DNA from: Pogona vitticeps
Taxonomy: Eukaryota; Chordata; Lepidosauria; Squamata; Agamidae
DNA: 64,000 bases
Assembly: GCF_051106095.1 (NCBI RefSeq)
Contig: NC_135794.1
Coordinates: forward strand, 24,430,747-24,494,746
Reading direction: 5' to 3'
Positions 1 through 24,900 of this stretch are shown piece after piece. Numbering within the stretch: the first letter of the stretch is position 1; every line of letters starts with the position of its first letter. The notes under the pieces were generated by a model that saw nothing but the letters and a program-made list of their open reading frames with translations, had not been told where the DNA came from and did no database searches. The position numbers and the translations under genes are program-made.

Positions 1-1227
1 GTAGTTAATCCCATTCCAGATACCACCCAAAATTATCCACCAAAAAGAATGTGTCTTCCTGTTCAAGCAAACTATGAACAGACAACCATTTCCAACCCTG
101 GCTAGGGCTGCCAATGTCGTTCTACGCAGAACACGAGAAGACAGAACTGGGAGGAGGACGAAAAAACTCCGTCACTGGCAACGAACCACAACCAGATCAA
201 CAAAATAGCCTTGGAAAAGGATCCGGCTCAGAAGCTTTTCACGCAGGGTTTAAACGGGGAGGAGAAGAGGGTGACCATCCTGACTCAAAACTCAAGGTCA
301 GTTTCCCAAGGTCTGTGGTGCAATTTCTTTCCAGCACGCTTCTACAGTGGTGCCTCACATGACTATGATAATTTGTTCCCCTGAAATCGCTGTACAGCGA
401 AATCGTCATGCGAAAACAGTTTCCCCATCGGAATGCATTGAAAACTGGTTAATGCGTTCCTTTGGGGAAAATACCTCGTCGTCCAGCAAAGATCCTCCAT
501 AGGGCAGCCATTTTGTGAGCACCGATCAGCTGTTTTTAATCGCTGTCTTCCGAAGAATGGGTCCGGAAAACAGCGGGAAGCCATTTTGCAAACCCGATGA
601 TCAGCTGTAAAGATCGTCATCTTGCGAATAAACGGTCTGCGAAGCATGGACCAAATCGTCATGAAGCGGAATTTCCCCACTGAAATGCCTGTTTTGCGAA
701 TTGCTATAGCAATCGCAAAAAGTCATCGTCCTGCGGTTTTGTCGTTTAGCGGGGTCATCCTCATGCGGGGCATCACTGTATGTTTATATTTTTTCCCTAT
801 AGCAGGCACTAAACTTTCTCACACTGTAGGGCGGTCTCCCCAACTTCTCGGTTGCCGCAAGGGAAGTGCCTCCTTCGGTTGCTGGGCTATGGAAATCCAA
901 AGAACCCAACTTCTAATCTGAACATAGACTCCTAAATAAGAAATGGAGTTCCGGGCCCTGCAGCAATTTCTTAATATGCTTCTACTTTCAAAAATCCATA
1001 GTAAAGCATGGCTTCACCAACTCTGAAAAGTCTAAAATGCAGGAGGAAAGGAGTGAACACAGCCATTTATAACTGAAACCAGCAATCATTCATGTGGGTT
1101 AATATATAAAAACGTATTTTTTGCAAAAAGAAAAAAAAAGACCCCCTTTCGTGTAATGTTGTACCTCTCAAGTACACTCGTCAAACCACGGAGCTTTCGA
1201 AAACGATTCATAACGAGCTTGCTTTAC
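1..1227 (-). other. GALK2 intron 4 (partial)
   Basis: No further GALK2 coding sequence was recognised here. The only structured element is the MITE at 345-778. The rest is unremarkable AT-rich intron. Confidence 0.7.
345..778. mobile_element. Tc1/mariner-type MITE (CAGTGGTGCC family), copy 1
   Basis: 434-bp element bounded by CAGTGGTGCC at the left and the inverted GCATCACTG at the right, with a TA target duplication on each side (343-344 and 779-780). The interior has no transposase. It shares blocks such as GAAATCGCTGTA, AAGATCCTCCATAG and CGATCAGCTG with the copies at 9954 and 17588. A TA duplication with this TIR points to a Tc1/mariner (probably Tigger/pogo-like) non-autonomous element. 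The exact family name is inferred. Confidence 0.8.
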
Positions 1228-1318
1228 CTCAATTCCTTTGAATCCACAAAGGAAGTAGTTATGCCACAAAGGTTTTGCTTGGTTAATCTGAATGTTGTCG
1301 GCATTTGTATGGAAATCC
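1228..1318 (-). CDS. GALK2: GALK2 coding exon 4
   Basis: Completes Ser89 and codes residues 90-119, ending GFKGIE before donor GTAAAG. The acceptor is [26 protein letters not shown] is near-identical to the human segment. This is the last GALK2 exon I can place before the left edge. Confidence 0.94.
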
Positions 1319-4171
1319 CTGGAAAATGGAAACATACATGAAAAAAAGTCTTTCAGAAAATCCAAAGAGTTAGGGGGGTTTAACTAAGAAATATAAATAG
1401 CCTACAGCTGCCCTCTGCTGACAGAAGAGGACAACACATTTGCCAACATATTTCCAACAGAATGTTATTCCACCACTTCTGATTTCCCTGCCTCTTCCCC
1501 TGTTCCATGTTCCTCAGTGGCTTCCTGTTTTAATGTTTGAACATAATACATGCTTTTGCTGTATTAGTATTGTTTGATACATGAATTGGTGAATTCCAGT
1601 CCTCCCCCAGAACTACAAACTCCAAGATTCCAGTAAAACTGTTCCCAAATTGCTCTAACAGAGTAGAGTAGACATGCTTCATGAGTGAAGGAGGATCAGG
1701 TCCAAAGCCTGGTTGCATAATTTGTTCCCCAAGGGCACTCTGTGGAGAGGAAAATAACTTCCAGGCCAGGCCCAATATCTCCTGAGAGCCTGGACAGTTT
1801 TTCTGTGTTTTTTAAAAAATGTTTACAAGCAATGGCAATAAATGATACCGGGGGAAAAAAGAGAAAGGCTTCTCTGACGAAAAATCACTATTTGTGCTAG
1901 GAGCTCTTATTGCATGCCACAGAAAAGGATCTTGCAGTCAGCAGCTTCCCTCTCACCCTCAAAGAAGCACAGATTCCTTTTAAAAGCTCAAAAACCAAAC
2001 AATAAGCAAAAAGGGGATGATTCCAGGGTATCGTTTGTTGCCCCGTGGAATGAACTGTCAAACCGCTGTCTGGCTTCTTTTGTTTTGCTTTGCTGTTAAC
2101 TTCCTCAAACCCAAAGGCCTGGAAGAAAGTTTTGGGTTCTCAAGTAGCACACTGAATCCAGACACCCAACCTCACAAGCCTGGCAACTATGGCAGAGAAC
2201 AAACTTGGGAACAAACACAGGAGTGAGGAAGGAGAAAACTGTTTGCAAAGAGCACCAAAATTTGACACCTTGATTGCAGCCTGGACATTGATTGGCAAAG
2301 CAATAATCCCATTACAATGTGGTCTGGAGTTGCTTAGCTCTTTGTGAGCTCATCTGCAGGAGATCTGGGGATCCAGCACTTCTTGAAAATGATTAATTAA
2401 GCCTGAACAGGAAACCCACCCCCACCCCCAAATCTCTCAGATTTAGTCCTGCAAGACATCGAGCAAATACCACTGATAAAATGTATGGTGAAATGGCTCT
2501 CTGTGTCTACAGAGATGATGATATAAGTAAAATAAATAGAATACATACGAGTACAAAGGGTTGGTATTAGCCAGATGGATATCTGGAGTGCTTAGAGGTT
2601 CAGCTGCTATAAGTATATCTTGCTCTATAGCCATCGGGAGAACAGCATAGCCACAGTAATCGATATGTTCACCTATCCAACCAAAGAGAAAAATCTATCA
2701 AAATAACAAGGAAAGCGGCCATACAATCTGTTTTGTAGGGAAAATTGTGCTTCCTGGAGCACAATGACTGGGGAGGGTAACAGCCTGATGGTTTGGAGAG
2801 CGGTTGCTAGGCCAAGAAAATGGGGCGTCAAAAGATAATAGTTTGTTTCTGCAGGAGGCAGCTTTGAGCCGGCCTTCCTACTCAGGTTTGGGTTGGCATG
2901 AAACTGCTGAACTCAATTATTTTGCTATTCAATTTCTTCTTTTTTAATTATCAGGAAAAGAAGGTGGGCCTATGCATGTTCCTGCCCCAGATGACAAAAT
3001 TACTGGATCTCTGGTATCAGACTAGCCTAGGTACTAAACATTATGGCTTAAGCACAGGAGATGCCATGAGCTTTTCTGCCTGATCTCCTGGTATCTTAAT
3101 ATAGTACCTTTAAATGTGACCGTGCGGAAATCACAGAGACAGACCAAAGGAAGGGCTATGCCCGAAAGCAAACTTTTGTGTGACACTCGCACACAAGCAA
3201 GGCTTTATTGTAAACCGCCTACCGAATTCAAGTTGTTCCTAATTACCTATTAAGTTGACTCGTCCAGGTGCTCGAGCATAAAACTTGGGAGTGGATTTAA
3301 ATTTAGTCATGAACGTCTTCTTCAGCTTCAGCAATCTGAAAAGCAGGTTGAGATGTTTAAGATGCAGCATCTTCAGCTAACCAGCAGACATTTCAAGAGT
3401 TAAGATGCAACAGGCACAAATCTTCAGGTTCAGCATGAACAGGCTCTAATTTTGCAGAAGAGGACTTTATTTCATCTACAGGAGTGCAGATTTATGTTTT
3501 CGGACGGGTGGTTCCAGACTTCCCCAGCCCATATGTATGTGTTCTGTGCCATCAAGTTAGAACTGACTTATAGTGGTCCTAATAGGGTTTTCAAAGTGAG
3601 TGAGATATTTAAGGAGTGGTTTTACCAGTTCCACTCCCCCAGTGAATTTCCATGGCTGAGCGGGGATTTGAACCTTCTTCTGCCTGAGTCACTCTATCCA
3701 TGATTACACCATAAACAGAATCCAGCATATATGGCTATATGCCAGACAATATACATTATAGATAATCAATCATTAGAACAAGAGATTCCTTAGCTGCTGG
3801 AAACATCTTTGTGCACAGCAGAAACTTCCTCTTGCACTCACAAACCAACCAGCTGTGCCACCGATCTTCAGGGCTTAAGCGCAAGATTTCCTTTCGTTTC
3901 TGAACCAGAACCAAATAATAATAATTTAAAAAGTGCTTTGCATCACATCTTCTCCACGCCGGACCGTGCTTTCCACTCTCCCCAGCCAGCTACCGACCAT
4001 GCCTTTTTCTCTGCCCTTTTCGCTGCGTGGCAGGAAGGGTTTAGGGGGTGGAAAGAAAAATGGCAGGAGACGAGACCAGGAGCTTGGGAGAGGGGGGGGA
4101 AAAACCCCAATCACGCACCTCGGTTCTTCCACGAGCTGGATCGAAATGGTAGGGGGGAAATCCGAAGCCAT
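1228..4171 (-). CDS. GALK2: GALK2, N-acetylgalactosamine kinase (5' part; four coding exons)
   Basis: GHMP-family sugar kinase that phosphorylates N-acetylgalactosamine (and galactose weakly) at C1 in the cytosol. Four coding exons are visible on the minus strand: 4119-4171, 3247-3335, 2549-2672 and 1228-1318. Phases chain without a break and give residues 1-119, the same number as the human N-terminus over this span. The galactokinase signature [15 protein letters not shown] is split across exons 2 and 3, and the fourth exon has [11 protein letters not shown], as in human GALK2. The start [18 protein letters not shown] aligns with the human 18-residue first exon and has A at -3 and G at +4. 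The later exons, with the remaining kinase motifs, lie beyond the left edge. The gene is divergent from COPS2, as in human. Identity rests on recalled human sequence and is very secure. Confidence 0.95.
1319..2548 (-). other. GALK2 intron 3
   Basis: Non-coding. The short ORFs here are not related to GALK2. No repeat was recognised with confidence. Confidence 0.7.
2549..2672 (-). CDS. GALK2: GALK2 coding exon 3
   Basis: Codes the end of Gly48 through Tyr88 plus two bases of residue 89. Carries [18 protein letters not shown], the second half of the galactokinase signature, and ends LANTNPLY like human GALK2. The donor is GTATGT. The acceptor is TAG followed by GTGAAC. Confidence 0.95.
2673..3246 (-). 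other. GALK2 intron 2
   Basis: 574-bp intron with GTAATT donor and TAG acceptor. Nothing else was seen in it. Confidence 0.8.
3247..3335 (-). CDS. GALK2: GALK2 coding exon 2
   Basis: Completes Arg18, codes residues 19-47 and gives the first base of Gly48. The acceptor is TTTTCAG and the donor GTAATT. Contains LLKLKK and [13 protein letters not shown], the start of the sugar-binding galactokinase signature. 89 nt, phases consistent with both neighbours. Confidence 0.94.
3336..4118 (-). other. GALK2 intron 1
   Basis: 783-bp intron joining the initiator exon to exon 2. It contains the SINE at 3533-3713. Confidence 0.8.
3533..3713 (-). repeat. tRNA-derived SINE (lizard type)
   Basis: Read on the minus strand, the right end gives a tRNA-like head with a box-B-like GGTTCAAATCCCCGCTCAGC, followed by a body ending in the GACTATAAGTCAGTTC block found in many reptile SINE/LINE copies. 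It is diverged and therefore old. Confidence 0.6.
4119..4171 (-). CDS. GALK2: GALK2 coding exon 1 (initiator exon)
   Basis: Codes residues 1-17 plus two bases of Arg18. The donor GTGCGT follows directly (4118 downward). The start has a strong Kozak context. Its length and the ending EEPR match the human first exon ending EHPR, which is why this ATG was chosen over other ORFs in this GC-rich stretch. Confidence 0.88.
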
Positions 4172-4375
4172 GCTTCCTGCTCCCTGCCCACAGTCAGGGG
4201 AATGCCAGCCGTGGGTTGGGGGCGGGTTGCTTTTCTTGCTCCAGCTGGCGGGCAAAGCTTGCAAAAGCGAAGATCCTGGAGCGCATCCACTTCCTCCTTC
4301 CTGGATTGGAGGGGGGAAAAGAGAAAGAAAGAGTAACGCTGGAAGCAACAGCCTTCCTCTTGCAGCCTGCACCGT

Positions 4376-4440
4376 TTCCCTCTTTTTCTTCTTCCCTTTT
4401 TCTTTCCCCCCTCCTTCTTTTCTCTCTCTTTCTTCTTTGC
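4376..4440. repeat. Homopyrimidine tract upstream of GALK2 start
   Basis: An almost uninterrupted run of T and C on the plus strand (purine on the GALK2 sense strand), about 200 bp upstream of the GALK2 ATG. Low complexity. Confidence 0.8.
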
Positions 4441-4618
4441 AAGAGCTGGTGACCCAAAACCACCCACCCCTCCTGATCATGAATAAAAACTCTTGCAAAC
4501 TGCGATGCAGCGCAAGAAGCAGCGGCTGGAGGCAGCGCACACCCGGGCAGGGCGGTTTGGAAAGGGTTGGAGGAAGGAAGATACTTGATTGCAGGCTCTC
4601 GTTGGGTTCCTTCCGCAA

Positions 4619-4833
4619 GGGGAGAAAAATAAAACAAAACCTGCAAAAGAGGCGTGCAAGTTGCTTGGGAGAAAAATAAAACCTGCAAAAGAGGCGTGCA
4701 AGTTGCTTGGGAGAAAAATAAAATAAAACCTGCAAAAGAGGCGTGCAAGTTGCTTGGGAGAAAAATAAAATAAAACCTGCAAAAGAGGCGTGCAAGTTCC
4801 TTGGGAGAAAAATAAAATAAAACCTGCAAAATC
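4619..4833. repeat. 47-bp minisatellite, about 4.5 copies
   Basis: Tandem units each carry GAGAAAAATAAAA, then CCTGCAAAAGAGGCGTGCAA, then GTTGCTTGG. Two full units are 47 bp and one is 42 bp, lacking one ATAAA block. The last copy diverges after CCTGCAAAA. The near-identity of copies suggests recent expansion. It also creates the long spurious minus-strand ORFs in this area, whose repeated FCRFYF and SFAGFI peptides are an artefact of the array. Confidence 0.95.
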
Positions 4834-4907
4834 GACATGCACGCGTCGGATTACTCCAATAATGGGCGGAAACGAGAGCTTTCCGTGGTTCCAACGAAGG
4901 CTCGGCA

Positions 4908-4939
4908 TTCTTCCATTCATCCATCCATCCATCCATCCT
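4908..4939. repeat. (CATC)n microsatellite
   Basis: Short tetranucleotide run of CATC/ATCC units in the GALK2/COPS2 spacer. Confidence 0.85.
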
Positions 4940-5830
4940 TTCTTTCGTCGCCCTGTCGTCAAAGGGAAATAAATTCCCATTTATTAATGTAGGGAAGAAA
5001 CTGGCCGAAGATGTAGCGACGGTTTCTAGCTCATTTGTCTATCAGCTAATAAAATATTGAAGGAGCCGTTGGTGCAACAGTGTGCTTGGAAGACGCAGAC
5101 ACACAAATAATGTCATGGTCTAATAAGAACAGCAGCCGGTTCTCCACCGCCTCCTCTACTAATAATGAAAAGAAGGAAGCAAGTCTTTCTAGGGGGGCTC
5201 TGCCTGCTCCATGCTGGTGCCTGAAAGCCATAAATTCTGATTTTCCTTATTTCTTTCTCCCTTGCAATGGTTCTTGGAAGGGGGGGGGCAATGGAGGCTG
5301 CCTCAGGTTTTGCATATTCTTAGCCAAGGAAGGGAGGAAAATGCTTTTGGCGGGGTTCGGCTCTCAAATATTTCTCCTCAGGATGGATGTTTAAACTTTT
5401 GGTTTGGGCCAACACGCCTGTGGGCTTCCATTTGTTCTCTCCGCTTAAAAAAGGTAAATAAAGAGAAAAGGCGCCGCTGGTTCGGTTGTGGAACAACCCA
5501 GTTAAGAAGCGCCTCCCAGGAGGCCTCGGTTGCTAAGGGGAGCCCGGTTGCTAAGCGCCAGGCTCCGGTGCAACCCCGATAAGGCTCCGCGTTCCGCACG
5601 TTTTTTTGTTCCCCGCTGAGGCGAGTACGGAACCTTTCGTTCCCCACCCGGCCGTCACGCGGAAGGGGCGGAGCCTCGAGCCCGCGGGGGCTTGTGGGAG
5701 GAAGGGGGAAAAAAAGACACCTTGTCTGGCGTCCCTGCCCTCCCCTCCCCTCCTGCGTCCTCCCCCTCCCCACCCCTCACGCCGCCGCCACTGCCGCCGA
5801 GCGCGCATGCGCGTGCCTCCTCCGGCCAAG

Positions 5831-21249
<15,419 letters not shown>

Positions 21250-21900
21250 CCAAGAACAGGCTCTTGCAAACGTCCTTCAGACCACAGTGCAGTGATGTAA
21301 ACCTTAAGAACTGGGAATGGCAAAACTACTGTCGGTTGGTGTGCCCTGAAATTATTGGAGTTAATGGCGGAAGTGCTTTTTTGATCAGCTGGTTTGTGTT
21401 TTGCTGCTGCATTTATCCCAAGAAAAACAGCTTTAATCTCCAGAAGAAAACCAAAATGCCATGGGATTTATGCTGTATTGCCATCTTGCCCTCACCATGC
21501 AACATCCTAATAACCTGTCAAGGGGCAACTAATGACCAGAGAGAAGGTTTTGTTTGTCATGATTTTAAAATACACTGACACGTCCTGTTGGTTTAAATTT
21601 AAACATATTTTACCTGCAGAAAAAAAAATCTCTCACACAAAAAAATAACCTGCAATAACTTGAAACGCATACCCTTTGGAACACTTCCTTTTTTTTCTCA
21701 TGTATAAATCGAAATGTTTGCTGCATTTTGCAGAGATGTCAATTCTCCAAAAATGTGTCCGTATCTTTCTGTACCTGCAGTGTAGTAAAGGTTTAGAAGA
21801 AACCCCGTAATTATGGTGGCATACTGTCACTTAGGTTTCAAGCAGCAAAAATAAACAGTGCAGTTCAGAAATGGTAGTTTCCGGTCCTTTGTGTTGTTTT
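21250..21900 (+). other. COPS2: COPS2 3' UTR (probable minimum)
   Basis: Sequence after the TAA up to the first good poly(A) signal, AATAAA at 21850-21855, with a GT/T-rich stretch about 40 bp later. Longer forms using later AATAAA sites (for example 23936) cannot be excluded. Confidence 0.55.
21850..21855 (+). terminator. Candidate COPS2 poly(A) signal
   Basis: AATAAA 600 bp after the stop, followed by TTTGTGTTGTTTTTTTCTC, a U/GU-rich downstream element. Confidence 0.5.
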
Positions 21901-24900
21901 TTTCTCTCTCCCTCCTGATGTTCCGGTTTTATTTAAGAGAATCAGGAAGACCATTGCTGCCTTTTGCTTGCATTTTGACAGCCCTCTGTGGAGCCATGGA
22001 TGACGTGCGGGGGGGGGGGGCAGCCTCGGTCTGTTAAAGGGGCCTGCGGGATGCTTGTCCTTAGTTCGAATCTCGCACGATTCGGGTGACTGGGTGACAT
22101 TAATATTTACACTCATGGTGTAACTGCAGGGAAAAGTGTTCCCTTGACTTTGAATTGTGCAAGGGTGTTTTGAGTTGTGTTGTACAGGTCAATTTTATGG
22201 GTTGGATAGAGTTCATTTAATAGTTCTGCTCACTTGGAGCCCTTTCTCTCGCCGACGGTTTTCTTGAGGCACCTCAGAAGCCAACCCGTTCGCCTTTGTT
22301 TTAGATGAACCCTGGGCCCCGCTCCACTGACCGAGGGGCCCAGAGTGCCCACTTGAACTTCGGTCGTTTTCCTTTGCCAGGTAAAAGAAAAGCTAGCGTT
22401 TGTGTAAGATGATTTCTACACAATTGCTTTGCGATTCAAAAGCAACACATGATGCCTGGAAATGTGGAATTTCAGCTGAGTGAGCAGGACAGGAGGGGGA
22501 AAAAAGGATATTGGTTTGCAATCCACCGTCTGGAAGCAGTTTTTGTTCCTCATGGCGATTTCTGCGTAGCCGTGCTCCTGGCTTCAGGCCTGGGCAAAGG
22601 CTCCCCCTGTGAACATTCGGGCCCCCTCCCTCCTCAGGGAATGTTCCAGCGGTTCTTTCCCCTCACTTCATACAGTACGTTTCAAAGGGCAACTATGCCC
22701 CTTTTTCCTTTTGCTGGTAGTTGCTGAGGGGGGGGCGGGTGGGTGGTGTGAATGCACAGAAGACCCCTTCAAGAAGGAACCTGGGTCATTCCCCCCCCCC
22801 CATTTCTGTCAGTATTATCCTAGTTGAGACTGTTAGTTTTCCTCGTGGAATCTGGTAGAATACGCTCATAGGAAAAAAAACGAGCTTTGAAATCAGCTTC
22901 TAAAAGGTGCTGTTGTAGAAAGATGCTGCGCTTCATCACCTTGTATGGCACCCAGCTGCTGAGCCTCCCGTACAGTCGCATCCTATACTGTATCTTTAGG
23001 TCTCCCCATTACTTGAACTGGCTCATCTTAAATTTTACTGTTTGGCCTTCCCATTATTTTTGGTTTTTCCCTTTAAAAAAAAAAATCTTGATAACTGCAG
23101 CAGCTCTATGGGCAGCTGCAACAAAAGCGCATTCATTTATGCAGAGAACATAGGAAGTTTATTAACCATTTCTTGGCTGTTTTGCACGTTCCTGGAGAAA
23201 ATAGCAAGCATGGGTTGGGCCAGACGTGTATGAACACTCCATCAATTGTCACAATTGCTCAGTTTTATTCTTCCTATGGCTTATATGCTGCTGACCAGCA
23301 CGATTTGCCTTTCAATTCACGAAAACCCTCCCTTTTTTTTGGATGAGTTTCTTGCAGGAATACAATATCCGTGTTACTTTTATTCAAAACATTTTGTATC
23401 CTCGCTCTCTTACTGTTGTCTTAAATGAAGTAAGTGTCTTGAAACACTCCTCTAAGAATTCTCTCTGGCTGCGCTAATTGGCACTAGTAGACAAGCTATC
23501 TTCCGGAGAAGCTTCATCTATTGTTACTGAGCCCAAGGACTTCCAAGGTTTATCTGCACTTTGTTTAAGCCAACTTTGTCTGATCTGGTGCACTGCAGAC
23601 GGACTTCCATGCCTCTCTCCTTATCTCCTGACAACATGGCAGTTGGCCTGATCTTCTAGAGTAGAGTCTGACTCATTAGAGGGTCACGGGATTGGGGCAG
23701 TCCAGTTTCAGTGATATGTGTGCCACAAAACACATCAAGGGGAATACCCTGACATTATTTTGACACATGGAAAACCATCGCGATTGAATAGCAAAATCAA
23801 TGTCCTTTTAGCTATACAAGAGATGCAAAATGCTGGCTGGGGACATGCAGAGAATCAGATATCTGTAAACTCTTGATAGCCTGCAGCTTTCTGCTGAGCA
23901 ATCTGATTGCCTCATTCTAGGTGTGTTTACTCAGAAATAAATTCTACTGTGTTCGATTCAATTTATTGATAAGCATATATTTATTTAACATATTTCTGTT
24001 CTGGCCTTTATCCGCTTTAAGATTTCACAGAGGATGGCAACCAAATAAACTAGTAGTGCAGCTACTATAATAAAATGGTAAATAGCTATACCCACTAATT
24101 TTGTACAAGTGATTGACATGGTAATTAAAAAGTGGGTGTGCACAGGATTAAAATCAGTTTCTGAGAGATCGAAAGGGATGTTAAGTAAGAACAAGTGTGA
24201 TAAATATTTTTATATAGTCTCGCTGAAATGAAAAGTAATACAGAGGGCAAAGAGGCAGCTGAGAAAAGTGGAAGAAAATGGCTATAATTCTTAGATCAAT
24301 GTTTTAAGGGCCATCCTTTTAAAAAGGATGTAAAATTAATGTATTTTTCTGTTTGTTTTGCTGTGTACATCCTTGCTAATTTTGGTGTGTGCCTTTTTTA
24401 ATCCAATATTTATAATTTTCAAAATGCTCTTTTTAAAAAATATTTATCAAAATATAAACAGTACGTATTGTGTGAAAGGAAACTGCAACTTGTAGAGGAG
24501 AGTGTGTGAATACATGTCTCCATGCACGATGTTTTTGTGACTGAGCTGGGCATTGAAACGGTTCCCCCACCCCTTCTTTTTTATTGCATCCTATGTTATT
24601 TCAGCTGAGATAATTGCCAATCAGTTCATTGTCAACTGAAGTCCAGTTGGATTCTCCCCACAACGCCAACATCAAGTCAATCACAGAAATGTGTTTTCAG
24701 TTTAGCTCTCGTTTCAAAACTTTTCTCCAATATCAACTACCTATATTAATTATATTAATATAGATATAACTATCCATATTAATATCAACTATATTAATTC
24801 CTCTGCAGTATTAATTATTAAATATATCTGGCAAATGGTTTGTTGTTTGAAGGGAAAAGCCAAGTTTATTTTTACCCTGCTTTTCTCCTTGAAAAGGACT

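Larger units (their letters stand above)
4172..5830. promoter_or_regulatory. Divergent GALK2/COPS2 intergenic spacer
   Basis: The two start codons face away from each other across 1659 bp. The COPS2-proximal end (about 5480-5830) is CpG-rich, with a GC box GGGGCGG at 5665-5671 and two GTTGCTAAG half-sites at 5529 and 5547. The GALK2 side holds a pyrimidine tract and a minisatellite. Human GALK2 and COPS2 are also head-to-head, so a shared regulatory region is expected. The transcription start sites cannot be placed from sequence. Confidence 0.7.

Noticed and set aside
3926-4936. 336-codon minus-strand ORF (and the overlapping 214-, 167- and 118-codon ORFs)
   Set aside because: Most of its length is the 47-bp minisatellite and the pyrimidine tract read in different frames. 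The only real coding part is the GALK2 first exon embedded in it (4119-4171).
22010-22100. tRNA-like GTTCGAATCTC box after COPS2
   Set aside because: Only a box-B-like word is present, with no cloverleaf or paired A box. At best a decayed SINE.
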